64,000 nucleotides of DNA from Aphelocoma coerulescens (lineage: Eukaryota; Chordata; Aves; Passeriformes; Corvidae): the NCBI RefSeq assembly GCF_041296385.1, contig NC_091016.1:13431497-13495496 (forward strand), given 5' to 3'. Shown one piece after another: positions 25,657 to 39,700 of the stretch. A program made the translations under genes and the position numbers. The notes under the pieces are model-generated. The model saw nothing but the letters and a program-made list of their open reading frames with translations, made no database searches and was not told the DNA's origin. The first letter of the stretch is position 1; every line of letters starts with the position of its first letter.

Positions 25657-28600
25657 CAGAGCCATATATTCCAATTTTATCCTCTGTCATATTTTTCTGC
25701 AGTAGGTTTGCTTTCTTGATCTACATTCATTGAGATGCAAAGCATCTGGGATGTAGGCACATAAGGAGGCTAGATCTCAGAAAAAAAAGCATTGCTTCCT
25801 TGAAAGCTCTTGCACAAGAAATGTGTGAGATTGGCCGTATCTGACCCTAAACTACCTGACAGGGTTATTGTTATAAACAAGAAGACAGAATCAGGAGAGG
25901 AAATACCATGTTCCAAGTAGCTAAAATTTGTTTGAATGCTGACAGAATGTCAGCCCCAGCTGCCCAAGTCCTGCATGCTACAACCTTTGGCTGCACCAGC
26001 AGTCAGGACGAGACCCTCAGGTGGAGGAATCTGTTGGGGTGCCTGTGTCATCCCGTGGTTGTCTCACAAGCAGAAAGAAGAGGCTCTCTCCTGACGTTTG
26101 TACTGATAACAGGCTGAGTGGTGGAAGGAGCAGGCACAGAGGAGTGTGGAGAACAGGTCAGGGAGGGAAACAGCAGGATGGCAAACACAAGCACAGACAT
26201 TGGGGCAGATGAGGAGATGAAAAGTCCAACCTCCACCCCTTCTATATCCAGGATCAGTCAGTCTCTCTGGAGAGCAGCTGAACCAGCTCTGTTTCCATGA
26301 AGAGAGCTAGGAAAGATGAGATTAGGTAAATCCAAGTACCTGAGCAATCTGTTTAAGTTCATTAGGCCCCTCTTTCTAAATCGTGGCTAACTGGGTTTCA
26401 GCACTGGGAAAAGGATGCCATCTCTGAGTCAGCCTCTTGCTTCTAGGAAGCAAATACGATCCCATCAGGCTTACATGGAGTCACTGATGTGGTCTGCAGG
26501 AGCCCTTGCCAGGATGTGTCTCCTCCTCACCATTCTCTGCATCTCTGTGCCAAACATGCAGTCTAAGGGCAGCCTATGGCATTTCAAGGGAGCAGTGAGC
26601 TGCAGTCCCCCCATCTCTAAACTTACTGAACTCAAGGGGTGTGCATTAGCAGTGAATTTGGCTCACAGTTTTCAGTTTTTAACTACTGAGCTGAAAAAAA
26701 ATGTACTACACATAATGAATCAGTTTATAGGGTCTGGTGCTTCTTTCAAGGAGCCTCGATTTCCAGCACAAGCTGATCACCAAGCTGATGTTTTGAAGGA
26801 GAATCTTTTGTCTCCATTTCCCTGCATTTATCGAATTGCTTATAATGTAGGCCAAAGGGTCTTTTCTGTCTGTTTGGTCAGATGTAGGTCAGCAGTTCAG
26901 TGGATTTAAATGAATGACTGATGGCAACCCCCAGTTGGTTTGCATGGAAATGGCATTGGGCCAATTGTCCAGTTGTGGAATGTTGTAGGAGCAGAGGAAA
27001 CATAATTATTTCCAAATTTGGCCATAATTCGTATTTTATCCATATTTATCCATATTTTGCTGCAAATGGCCTTGTCTTCTTTGGCAAGACATCCCGTGGG
27101 CAGAGAACATATCCTTAGTAACTCACTGTTCTTATACTGGGTATATACCACTGTTTCATACTGAGTGGAGTTTCCAACAAGTTCTCCCCTGTGGAAAGGC
27201 CAAGACTCATGACCCTTGCTAGTCATGCAGCTATCTCCCAGAATCAGGCCTCTGGCTCCTTGCTGGCCTGTCTCAAATGCTGCAGTTTATGGGACCATTC
27301 ACAGTTCTTTGAGCAGCAGTTAATTCTTGGTACAAAACCTGTTGGCAACAGCCTGGGTTTTTCGAGGAGCCAAGACTCCTGTGCCTATCCTCATGTGGAG
27401 CAGGAAGGAGTCTCAGGAGCGCTGCAGAGATCTCCCACCAGTCAAATGCTTGTTCCTCTTATTCAAAGAGGCAGTGGGATGTGAACCAGCTTTTGTTCAA
27501 AAATAACCCCGGCATTTTAGCACGTGACTGTCCCCCACAACTATGCCTTCTTGTACTTTCTGGGATCATTTTGTGTGAATTGTGCTGATGAAACCCAATT
27601 GCTATCAGATGGCCCTTTGCAGAGTTGCTTCAGGGGTGAAGAAGATATAGACTGAACGTGCTGGGGTAGCTGTCACAAACTGGCCTATTCTTCTCTTGTT
27701 CCTGGCCAGCCAGTCAGGGATGGTCGGTTGTATCCACTTTGTGGCTGCTGAGCCATGAGTCTTCTGATCTTTTTTTTCTGCATAAATGTCTTCAGATGCA
27801 GTTTGACAGCAGGTTACACTCAGAAGACTTTTCCATTCTGTAGTTCTACGCTATCAAGACAGGCTTAAATTATCCTACAGGCTGTGCCTTCAGAGAGGCC
27901 TGGGTTAGTTACACATCTCTGGTTTTGACTGACAATTTATACACCCTTACTAGCTAGGCCACTTCTCTGGAGAGTCCCCTTTTCTTGATCTGACAGAGAT
28001 GCAGGCAGACAGAGCTACAACCCTGTGCTATATAGAAGAAAACCAGAGTGATAACCCCTACAAAGCATGACAGAGTCACTGCATGCTCGGGTTTGCCTTG
28101 GAGCTGCTTTGCTTTTACAGAGCCAGACCAGTTTCTCCTGAGTCAGATTCTATTATATGCACACTATTGTGGTGCCTTTAATTCAGTTTAAGAGTGGAAC
28201 AGATAGGTTTCTTCTCCTTTCACAATTGTTACTGCTCTGCTTTCTGAAGCGTTCTGGTTGCATCGCACAGCTGCAAGTGTGCCCCAGGGCCCGGTGCAGT
28301 TAAGTGTCTGTGGTGTGTTTTGCTCTCTTGATTGTATAGAAGGAGTCATCACTGCATTATAAACTTACCTCTATAGCTTTTCAAGGCTCATTCTTGCCTG
28401 TGGGAAAGCTTTTTGTGTGAAAAGTGTCAGGTTCTTTGTGGGATAGGCTGGACTGTTACACCCTGAGCTGCATCTTGCCATTTCTTTTTCTGCACTGGAA
28501 CTGATAAGAGGGAACAGATGGGAGCAGTTCAGAGCTGTATGAGACCCCAGTCTAATGCTGGGCCTAGGTAAGCCTCTGTAGGGGTCTCCAATTTTCTCTT

Positions 28601-29504
28601 GGAAGTCAAAAATTATGATACTGAATGAGTGAGTTCCATGAAGAACAGGAAATAATCTCTGCAGTTGTGGCAGCTAGTGTGTGGGAAAGATGCAGCATTT
28701 GTGTGAACTTTCCAGTACCAGTTGTATTCCTGTGAATTCTTTTAGGCTGATCTAACACCTTGATGTTGAATTCAACCATTTCACCTCCCAGGAAGCAAAC
28801 ATGACCACTGCAGGACTTTCACTGGTGCACAAAGATGCTCATTGTGTTTCCCATTGCACTGGTATTGCTCAGCTATGGAAAACAAGAATCACTGTTTTTA
28901 ACAAGGAAATGGTTGCTAGAAGAGAGGGGTCTCCCAAAAGATTGTAGGTGGTAAGTTGATTTGTTGGTAGAAAGCAACAAGCTGTAGTGATATCTACCTA
29001 AAACACATACAGGCTTTGGACTCGTTGGTGTTAAAATAATTTTGAAGATCAAAATATGTTTTAAGATATTTTGAAGAATAAATCTGTCTGTTACTGGCTG
29101 TATGTATTTACACTCTTCTTGCAAAGGACAAAAAGAACAGAGAGCCTGCTTCTTTGATGATTGTTTGTCTGCATGAAGATTGTTTTCTCTGAGGCTTTGA
29201 TGCATGGTCTTTTACAGCTGCTTCCCTGTAAGATTCTTCTGGAGGATACTGCAGAGCAGCCAGCTGCAATTAGAAGTGAGAAGACTGTGTCCAAGTCCTT
29301 TGACTTCTAATTCTTCGACTTCCATTATCTTTAAATTACATCTTTAGTGCTGTCACTCTGTCAGAGTGTCATCCCTGCCTAGATCTTTGCCTGTGGTTTA
29401 GTATAGTCTTAACCTGATTAGGAATCTGAGGGTTTTCTCCTCATATCACTGGGGAGTATTAAAATGAATTATCCTGATATGGAGACTATAAAATAGGTAG
29501 AAGT

Positions 29505-29529
29505 AAAAAAAAAAAAAAAAAAAAAAAAA
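29505..29529. repeat. 25-base A run
   Basis: An uninterrupted A25. I see no recognisable retroposed sequence directly before it and no target duplication, so it may be a simple slippage tract. Confidence 0.9.
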
Positions 29530-30189
29530 TTCAAACACTGATTCTCTATGCTCCAAAGACCTCACCATCCCAAGCATTAAAAAATGTTTGTCAATTCAAA
29601 GTGTTGTATGTCTGAAGTCTGCAGGTTTAACAAAATGTCATTGTCCCTCTGTTGAGAGTCCATAGTCCCAAATCTTTGCTCAGTCTCCAGCTGGACAAAG
29701 TGGACAAGGAACTTAGAGTGAGTTAGAACACATCAGGACTCCCGAGTTTAGCTAAGACTGCATATAAAAATAATATTTTCTTAGAAAGTAAAAAGGCTGT
29801 GTCCTGCATCTGCTGAGCAAGGAGTTTCAATCCCATAGATTTTTCCTGTGTGCTGGCAGATGCACAAAATAGGATGCATTCTGACTACAGCTAAATAAAC
29901 AGCTGGAGGGGTGTTGTCTCTGTGCAGAGCCACAGGCCTGTCCCTTTCTGTTTGCAGGCGCTCTGCCCATTCCCCATCCTTTGTAAAGGCTCCAGCCTTA
30001 CAGGAGGGTGAGCACACTCACACACAACATTGGTGTGACCTGAGCCCATTCCCCCAAGCTCATCACTTAATAAGTAATATCTGATGTATGTATATTTTGG
30101 CAAAGCACTCTGAAACGCCTGTCAGACTGAATCAGACTTTGTGGAGGTAGTGATCATTTGCCCATCCCTGGCATTTGGCCCTTTTGGAG

Positions 30190-30752
30190 TCAAGGGAGGG
30201 GATTGTCCAGCTCTGCCCTGCACTGGTGCAGCCTCACCTCGAGCCCTGTGTGAAATTTGGGGCACCACAATATAAAAAAGACATTAATCTATTACAGTGT
30301 GACCAAAGGAGGGCTACGAAGATGATGAAGGGTCTGGAGGGAAAGCCTTATGAGGAAGGGCTGAGGTCACTTGGTCTGTTCAGCCTGGAGGAGACTGAGG
30401 GGAGACCTCACTGGGGTCTTCAACATCCTCACTGGAGTGAGTGGAGGGGCAAGCACTGATCTCTTCACTCTCATGACCAGTGACAGGACTTGGGGAAATG
30501 GCATGAAGATGGGTTGGGAGAGGTTTAGGTTGGATATCAGGAAAAGGTTCTTCACCCAGAGGGTGGCTGGGCACTGAACAGGCTCCCCAGGGAAGTGGCC
30601 ACAGCACCAAGCCTGACAGAGTTCAAGAAGTATTTGTACAACGCTCTCAAGCACAGGGTGTGACTCTTGGAGTGTCCTCTGCGGGGCCAGGAGTTGGACT
30701 CGATGATACTGATGTGTCCCTTCTAACTCAGCATATTCTATGATTCTATGAA
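30190..30752 (+). mobile_element. CR1 LINE, 5'-truncated copy
   Basis: It shares the same consensus as the copy at 21.9 kb: AAGGGAGGGGATTGTC, then GGGGCACCACAATATAAAAA, CACTTGGTCTGTTCAGCCTGG, GAGGTTTAGGTTGGATATCAGG and the tail ATTCTATGATTCTATGA. About 560 bp remain. The tail repeats are better preserved than in the other copy. Confidence 0.9.
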
Positions 30753-33700
30753 AAAATGGCAAGCTACACACAAAACTGACAACTCAAAGCAGCTCAAGTC
30801 AGATTTGTTTGCTGCTGTAACCTCCTTAACATCTGTGGAATACCAGCATTGTTTCCTCTACATTCATGTGTAGGAGACCACCAAGGAACGAAGGTTCAAT
30901 ACTGAGACATTTGGCATTTCTGGTGCTGTTTGTAAATAAAATCCCAGCCAAGAGCTATTGCATATTTTGAATTCCAAGAAGGCACTGTTCTGTGTCTTCC
31001 TATATGTGCCAGTGCTGAACACTTCAAAAAGGACAGTGAGAAAAAATATGCCCTGTTCAGTCTAAGAAAAGTGATAAATCTGCTCTCTGGAAACACAGTC
31101 TGCTTTATCTGGCTTTACTTTAAGTGGAAGGGGAGACACATAGTGCTTTCCTATTGCCACCTGTTTCTGGCCATGCAGGACTTGCTTGTAAGCCACTTGA
31201 AGTTCCTGTAACCAATAATTACTTTGGCTCTCACTAATAGGAAACTCTGCTCTCAGCAATGTGGAAAGGAATTAAAAGTAAGCAAAGGTCACATGTTTAT
31301 AGAGCCCTTCCCACATCATTAGCATTTCTAGTTGATAGAGTGTATTGTTTCTTACTCCCATGTGTAGAAGATGCTTGCATTGACTGTAGAATGCTGAAGA
31401 GGGATGTTGTGCAGGCACTCCCTAAGTGCCTTGGCTTCTTCCAGCACTTTTTATTCAGATCTTTTTCCAAGCCTGGCAGGAGAAGTGAACCCCTGTGGAA
31501 GCAAAATTGCAAGTGTCTTCTTTATTGTGTTAGTTACACATAACCCTCTGCCTTCAGCACTGAAAGCTTTGCTGGTTTTCACTTTCTTAGGATGGTAGTT
31601 TCTTTCCTGTTAAGTACTTAAGGAAACACCGGAGCCACCTATCTCTGGTCTACTGTTTCCATATGTGGTTTATTTGGTTTTTTAACTTCAAACACAGGAT
31701 GTATATGCGTGTGAAAAGGAGACCAGGCATCTACATTTAGGTGTTTGGTAGGACGTGAGTGTCTTCAAGGTTCCTTTATAATCATTGGAGCTAAGGCCTC
31801 TGGAAAATAAGGGCACCAAAATCATCCCTGCTAAATCATCCTCTGGAGAAGCATCTCTCTTTCCACTGCCTGTATAGGGAACCCACAGAGACCAGACCAA
31901 ATTACCATAGCTGAAATTAGATTCTGCAGAAGGTGGCATAAATACCTCTGCAGTTTGAGCTACTACTCACCCACTGAAAGGCTTGAACAGCTTCCAGTTT
32001 TCCCGTTAATGTAGTCACTCTGCTCACCTAAGCAAAAAATTTTTAAAAAAGGCATCTTTGCAGAAAATTGTGTATTAAGCACCAGCCTTTATTGCACCAA
32101 ATAGCACTTTTAAATCCTCACCCCAGGAAGCTGTTGACACATGTTGGAGTCACTCTACCACCATCTCCCAATAAATGCATGTGTAATTGTATTTGTGTGT
32201 ATGGTTACACGTTGCTGTGGAGGTGTTGGCATGCTGATCTAGACCTGCAAGCCAACCAGCACAGCCTGTGGCTTCATGGCCCTAAATGGCAGTTCACCTG
32301 TGAAGGTAACCAGGATCTGCCTCTGAATCTCTTTAAGGTCTAAACTAAGCAGCTTAGAAGATGGCAAATGGAGCTGCTACATGCCTGAGATGGGTGGCAG
32401 TCTCTGGCAGTGAAAGCTGTGACCTCCTATTTGAAACCTGGCTCACATCACCCTGAATGTTATGAAGGATATTTTTTCCTGCCATGCCCTCTCCAGAACA
32501 AGATCTTCTCTCTGGAGCAGTATGCTCTGAGAGGCCAGGTCTGGCTACTCCCTTCCAGCACTGCAGGTAGAAGAAGATGCCTATAACATAAAGGAAGACA
32601 CAAAAATTATCTGGAGGCTAGCCAGAGACAGGTGGGAACAGGCTGAGAAGGTGGAGGTCTGTTTGGTCTGGTGACGTGGCTATGTAGATTCACTGTCTAA
32701 AATCCCTTGTGGGGAGAGAAAGACATGGAAGGAGTCACTGGCTGCAGTCAGTTTGGGGTGGGGGGAGTTTCCTTAAGGCCAGGTGTAGGAAAGCTTGAAA
32801 GCACACATTTCAGCATAATTACAGGCTTTTCTGACATGAAGATAAAACTTGATATGCAAAGTCTGTACATTTGGATTTCGTGCTGCGCTACACCCCCAGA
32901 TTTGGCCTTTATCTTACTTCTACATCAGGATGTTAGGCAATTCACCACCATCTGCAATTTACTTTGACTCTGGTGACTGTTAATTCTTACAGCATGGATT
33001 GAAGACATCTTTTAGAAAAGTTTCCTGTGTGTTATTTGGTCATTAAGTTGAAAAGGTCTGTGTACCTTGAAAAAGGTGGTAATAAACATGATGAAAGTGT
33101 AAAGAAAGCTAAGTGGTACTAAGAAGTTAGGTTATGGTCTTCTCTTTATTCATCCATTAAAGGATGAAAGGGCATATAATGAGACAGAAGAGTGGTACAT
33201 TGAGGGCAGACAGGGGTTTTCTTTGCATGTAGTATGTTGCCACTCATGAACAATATCCACATGTATAGAAGTAACAGGATCCTGCAAAAGGTCAGGCATT
33301 AAATAGCCTCCAACACCAAGTGTAATCACTGCAGTAACAGTGGTAAAAACATAAATCTCAATATTATTGACTGGGTTTCTGAGGTAGCTACGTGTGTTAA
33401 AACCTAAGGCATCAGCTGTCTGTCACAGCATCCCTTGTGCTGTCCTCCAAAACACATTCCAGTTAACATGACCAAGCCTGGGAGCTATTTGCACTGCCAG
33501 TTTTATCAAGTATAATGGTCACCATGCTCCTCTGATGGTCTGTGACCATCAGTTTATTTATATTGGATACAATAACAGTCTACTGGGATTCTGGCATTCT
33601 GACACTACCTGAGTGACTGCTGAATGCTTCAAGTGTACTTTAGTTATTTCTTCCACAAGTGAACTCATATTCCGCTCTACTTACAGACTCTTAGGTTGGC

Positions 33701-36700
33701 TCTTAGTGGAAAATTTCAGACCTCTGCTGGTCCTGTAAAGGTCCTGTCTAAACCAGCACAATGGCAGGACTGTTAACCTGGCTGATTAATTCCCAGAGAG
33801 TCTGGAACAGCTTCTCTGACATGAGACAAATAAATGCTTTATGAGACTTGTAAGTTCCCAGCAGATGCTGCTACACTTTGGCCCTGCACAGACAGCCCCA
33901 GGTTGCCTCACAACCAAGTTTGCTTACAAGCAACTTGGCCGTCCCAGCTGTCTGCCCACATCTGTATAGTTTTGTTCCCAGGAATCAGCCTTACACTTCT
34001 GCAGTGCTAGTGAGGTTTAGTGAGCCAGGGACCTCTGCACCATGCTTGGCTGTGCAGCACGGGCACCCCAAACACTGCCCGCTGGTAGCTGAGACCCAGG
34101 ACTGAGCCCTTGAAGGATGCTGAGAGATGGCCATCAGTTCGCTGTACTGGTACAGAGATAATCTCCTGTGTAATGGGACCAGGTAGGACAGGAGACATAT
34201 GGGCCCTCTGACCTCATATCTTTTCATCCTAGAGAGGAAAAGATTCTGCCTTTTCACAGCTTCCCTTTCAGACTGGCCAATGTGAGCCACACAGCCCTCA
34301 GAGGACACTCAGAGGTAAAACCTCTATGCTTGCAGTTGTTGAATTCCTGAGCTGTGCATTCTTGCCCTTTCCTCCTACCCCAAACAGTGAAATGTTTGCT
34401 GGTACTGTCCAGGAATTCATCTGTTGGTATTTTAATATGCATGTGTATGATCACCCAGTTGCTACAATTACACTGCGGGAATCTTGTTTCTAAAAATACA
34501 CCAATCTCTGCTGCTCTCCAACACTAGCATGAGGTAATGGATCATGTTCCCTAGTTGCCAGTCACATACAGGAAGAAGGTAATCAATACAGCTGGCAATA
34601 TATAAAGACTACAACAATTGCAACTAATTTCCCTTTCACTTAAAAACATAATCTTCTAGCCTGCGTTAACAAAGCTTCAGCTTTACATTGCATTAAAACA
34701 ATCATGTGCTTGCCTTTGCTAAATAAAATCCTGTTATTTTGCTTGAGAGCATCTTTGGAGCAGCTCAAAGTGGTAAGGTTTATTATGGGAACCTTAAACC
34801 AGCTCCTACTCCAGCAGGTGCTCTGTTGCTATCAGTGTACTTCCACCAAAATCAAGAGAGATTTTGCATCACTCTGGTTATGATTGCTGTATTTTGTCTA
34901 GGGAAACGTGTGCACGTCATCTTCTAAATTTAAGGTGCAGCAAACTCCCTGATCTTGTTCTATCTCCGCTTCTGCATTATTTAAATGGCAGTTGAAAGCA
35001 CTGTGAGTCAGTGGAGGCTGCGAAAAAAATTGACAGAATGCCATTCATTTTTACTATTATAAAAAGTCATATTTTGGAAGGATTTTGCATTACAAATAGT
35101 GCTTCTGATCCCAGAGGAGCTACTCAGTGTATAGCTGTACTCGACCTCGCCATTGTATATTTTGTCCAAATAATGTCTGCCTGGTGAGCAAAGGCGGAGG
35201 GGGGCTTGGGAGCCTGAACTTCAGTGTTGTAGCCCAAAGTCTCAGTGATGGAGCATTGTGTGGAAATCAGTGTATTTCAAATTACAGCACTGACTGCTGA
35301 GTAATGGCTGTTGCATTTCTGTTCTTCCCTCTCCCTGCCCGTAGAATAACAGCAATAATGTTAGAAATGGCAAGGGCCATTCATGACTTAATGCTAATTT
35401 TAGATTTTGTCAGTGCTTTGAAGTTCTTCAGTGAGCGGTACTAAATAAAGTACACCTTGGCTGGTGTCTGTTAGAAGACACATAAAGCTCTGAAGCCACA
35501 GTAGAGTTCCCCTAGTAGTGGGGTTTCCAGCCATGGTTCTCTCACAGGGAGAGGACTGGCCACCCCTGAGGAAAGGCAGTGGAAATGGAGGGGAATGGAT
35601 GTGGAAGCCGTGTTCTGCACTCACGCAGTAATCCAATGCTGCTCCCGGTTTTGTCCCTCAGAGTCTGTTTAATAGCCACTGTAGCTCATTGTATCTTTCT
35701 TCCAAAATGAGGTGTAAAAGGAGCCCCTCTATCCTTGCTGCAGGCTTTGTACTTTAATATTAAAATACTTTGTTTTCCCCTGGAGGTTGTAGTCAATCTG
35801 TTACTTTCCAAAATGTTTTTTCTACCTAGAGCCATATTCTGTCCTTAGTTCTGGTCTGGATCTCTCTTAGACAGCCATTATCTTTCCCATTGAACAGAAA
35901 ATTTCTTAGAGAGCAGCCAGGAAAGAATCCTCTCTGCCTCTTGGAGCATGCAGTGCTGGAGCTGCTACTGGAGCTTGTCATACATTACAATACTGTCAGC
36001 GCTGGCTTTTCGCCCATCAAAGGGTTTTTTTGGAGCCAAGCGAAGGCAGAGCCACTGAGCACTGTCAGAAACCTCCAGCATCTCCATCCATGCTTGGCAA
36101 GAGGCTGCTCCACCAGAATGGAGCTTTGCTTCTCTGCTCCACTGAAGCAAGTCCAGCCTGTGGCTCTGCTGTTAGTATCAGATTGCTTAGTACTGAAACC
36201 CTCCTTTTCTCTGCTGCTTAGATCTGCTGTTCAGCTTCAGTGCAGTTTTTCTGATTAACCAGGCTTTTGTTCCTGCCTTTCAGAGTCACAAGGAAGCCCT
36301 GCTCTGCCAACCAGAAGTCAGCATAACTCTGGTTTGCTCTTGCTTCTTACTCCTGGGAAGAGAGCTGCTGAAAGACACCTCCTCCTTGGGGTCTTTCACA
36401 GAATGACCCCTCCTGGCATCACAGCCCTGGTCTAGCAAGGCACCAGTGAGGAAACTGAAGCCTCAAAACCTCAACAGGATAAGAAATGTGTAACTTTTAA
36501 AGAATGCTGGAGCCAATGTGGCATTTCAGAGCCAGCCTCTATTCTTAGAAAAGTGGTGAAAGTCATAATTTAAAAATAAAATCAAGTGCAGTGCTAGCAA
36601 AGAGTCATATTCATGGTATTCCTGGGAGTAAATCCCTCAACATGAATTGGCTTCACTTGAAGCTCAGAAACACTCCACCAAAATAAGGCCCAGCTGTGAG

Positions 36701-39700
36701 GTGTCTGTAGTACTGATCTGAATGGGAGAGAAGTACACATGGCTCTTGCCACATCAGGTGTCCTCCTGACCCCTTCCCTTCCCCCCAAAACATGCCTGTA
36801 GTTTACTTTAGTACTAGAGGTCACACGAGAGCCTTCCAAGGGCCTCTGTAGGAGTTAGTCCATGCAAGTGGTGAAATTTAATGTATATTCCCCCTTCTGA
36901 AACCCCCCCCGGGCACTTCTGCAGGTGCTGTGTGGTTCTGCTGTCTGGTGGGGACTAGATGATGCTTTTATACCATTCACAGACATTTCTGGTTTGCATT
37001 GAGGTTACCAAATGCTGTGTTTTATCTCAGAATCTCCAAATGTCAACATATTCCTTCTTAGGGCTGTGTGCAGTAAACTGAGGCCCAGTCTCTGGCCAGC
37101 TTTGAGCAGGGATGGCCACAGATCAATACTCATGGCTTAGAGCTAGGATGAACTTCTGTGCAGCATCTGAATCAGTCATTTTATTGGGAGAAAAAACACA
37201 GAACTAGCTGTATTCAAATCCTGTTCATCTGCTGCTTTAGTACTGTTTGAATTTTGAGGTTCTCCTCAGAAAACCTCTTCTGTGTTTTACAGCCACAACA
37301 GGATGTAGGGCATAACCCTTACCCACTTGGGTCACGCAGAATTTTTCCAATAACTTTAACTGAGAGAAGCTGAGACCATAAAGTTTCCTCTTGCACTCAG
37401 TCAGGCCAATGTGAACTTTAGTTAAGGTGACACCAAAAAGTGAAACACTGGATCTCATGATAATATGCCCTTGGAGCTGATCTGGTGGTTTTACTCACCC
37501 TGTAACACTCACCTATGAATCCAGCCCTACCGGAGGGAGCTGAAACACATCTGTGACTTACACTGCTGTTTTATCCTGTGCAGAAGTGATCAGTGACCTG
37601 TGTCTCATAGCCCGGCTCTGAGGTCTGAGTCGTGCCTGTTAACTCCTGAGGCTTACACTGCCCAGTGATGTCAGCAGGAGTCTTGCAAGAGTCAGCAAGC
37701 TGTTCTTTCCTCTGATGAAGTTATTTGGTTGTTCTGTACAGTGCATTTAAACTGTAAGGCAGTTTTACACAAGCTGCTACCAAAGCTGCACATCTCATTC
37801 TAAAGTTTCACACTACAGTTTAATGAGGGAAAGAGTCTGAAAAACAGGAGATAAAAATGCCAGAAGTTAAAGAAGTCAAGTGGATATGTAATGAGCACTG
37901 ATAGTTCAGATAAAAGACAGAACAACCTAGTGAAGATTCCATGTTTTATTGTTATTAAAAGTTCATTATGAAATCAACACAACACATAAAAATAGATCTG
38001 TGGTGAGTGATACATATTACTGTTATTGCCCGGTCGTTTTGTGCACACTCTCACTTTTTAAAATCAGAAGGTAAGGAATACAAGATATTTCACCAGCAAA
38101 CTGTGAAACCAGTGTTCCTGCAGCAGAGAGAGGCTGTGCTTCCTGTTGACTCTATCCAATGTATAATGCAGTCAGAAATAGTCCTCTATTCACACTTAAA
38201 AATAAACTCAGTTTTAGAGTATGCCCCAGCTGAAAATAACTGGAGAGTGAGAGCTAGAAATAACTCTTTTCCTAGGGACCTATTTCCATGAAAGTCAAAG
38301 GGATTTTTGACATGGATTTTAAAAGCAGAAGGACATAGTTATTTGTTGACAGACAGATGGAGAGGCCTAGAAACAGGAGCTAGGGAGGACCTGTGGAAGA
38401 GTAGGAGTTTATTATTTTGATGTTGCACATGCTGCTGAATCTCCTTGTTGTAGTAATTGTCTATGTTTATAACAGCAGTGATTGCTGGGAGGAGCTGGGA
38501 GGGTGTATCAAAGCCAGATAGGGCGTCTGCAGCTCAATATTTTTTTTCTCCCTGTTTGGGTTGGCCTTGGTTCTAACCCTGCACACCATTCATTGCAAAG
38601 TGACTTTCACCTGTGTGCTTTCTGGTCCACGTGAGAAAATCAGAACAATACCACAATTACAAAAACCCTCACCAGCTCACTTACCGTTCCTACACTGGAG
38701 TAAGCTTTTCTTCCTTACTTCTGTGCTTATCACAGAGGGCATTTGGGGCTGCCTCAGCCCCTAACTCTTGCTCCTTACATTGTCACGTCAGCTCCAGGGG
38801 TGCTGGGAGGTTGCTAATTGGCTCAGCAGAACTGTGGTTCTGCAGTTTTCTGCATGGAAATGTCTCTGTGTAGCCTCAGTGCAGAAAACAGTGCTGGGGT
38901 ATTCTGGGGGGAGCATTTCCTGTGGATAGGAGGCAAAATGAGCCTCACATTGGATATAACGCTTGAATGTCAGCGTGGAAAAAAATACTTCAGTGGCATG
39001 GCTACTCCTATATTCTCCAGTTATTTATTTGGGAGCCTCTTTCACATCAGGCGAGTAGGAACATGAACCAATCCATGCTGTCCAAGCTTGTAAGCAATGC
39101 TGGGTTTTGCCACATGTCCTGGTAGGGGGTTGCAGAAGGTACCAGCTAAAAACGTGGGAAAAACCCATCCCTGGGAAGCTGCCCTGTATCTCCACAGCCT
39201 GTGCTCTTGTCTGGCTCTGAAATGCCCAATAATGCCCTCTGAACTCCTGCTCTGTTAGGACTACAGTGCATCATGCTACCCCAACCTCACTACCAAGCTG
39301 ATGGGCACTGTGGCTACTCTGGCCTTGTTTCCTCCACAGTGAATAGTTTCAAAGCCAAAGATAAAAATCTCAGTGCTGTTCCCTGCGTGAAAATCTCTGG
39401 GCTTCACTCTCAGCCTCATAGCAGGAGAGTGACAAGGGTGGAAAGCTGGCACAGCAGAATGGTGATTCAGGCTCTCCCTTTGGTTTTCAGGCTGTTTACT
39501 CAAAACAGCCCTTGAGAAAGATGCTAGGCCTCAAGCACATGTCACAGTCAACCGGTTTAGCAATATTACGCCTATTTCTGCTTAAACTAGCCAGGGAGGG
39601 GAAGGAGAATATAATATGTTAGTGCAAGTTCTCATAGACAACATATGAATATTTAGTACAAAATGTTCTTTCAAGGTGGGGCAAACATTTCTAATCGTGA

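Noticed and set aside
26415..26909. 164-codon plus-strand ORF
   Set aside because: No recognisable domain, no splice context and no family resemblance. A chance ORF is the simplest reading.
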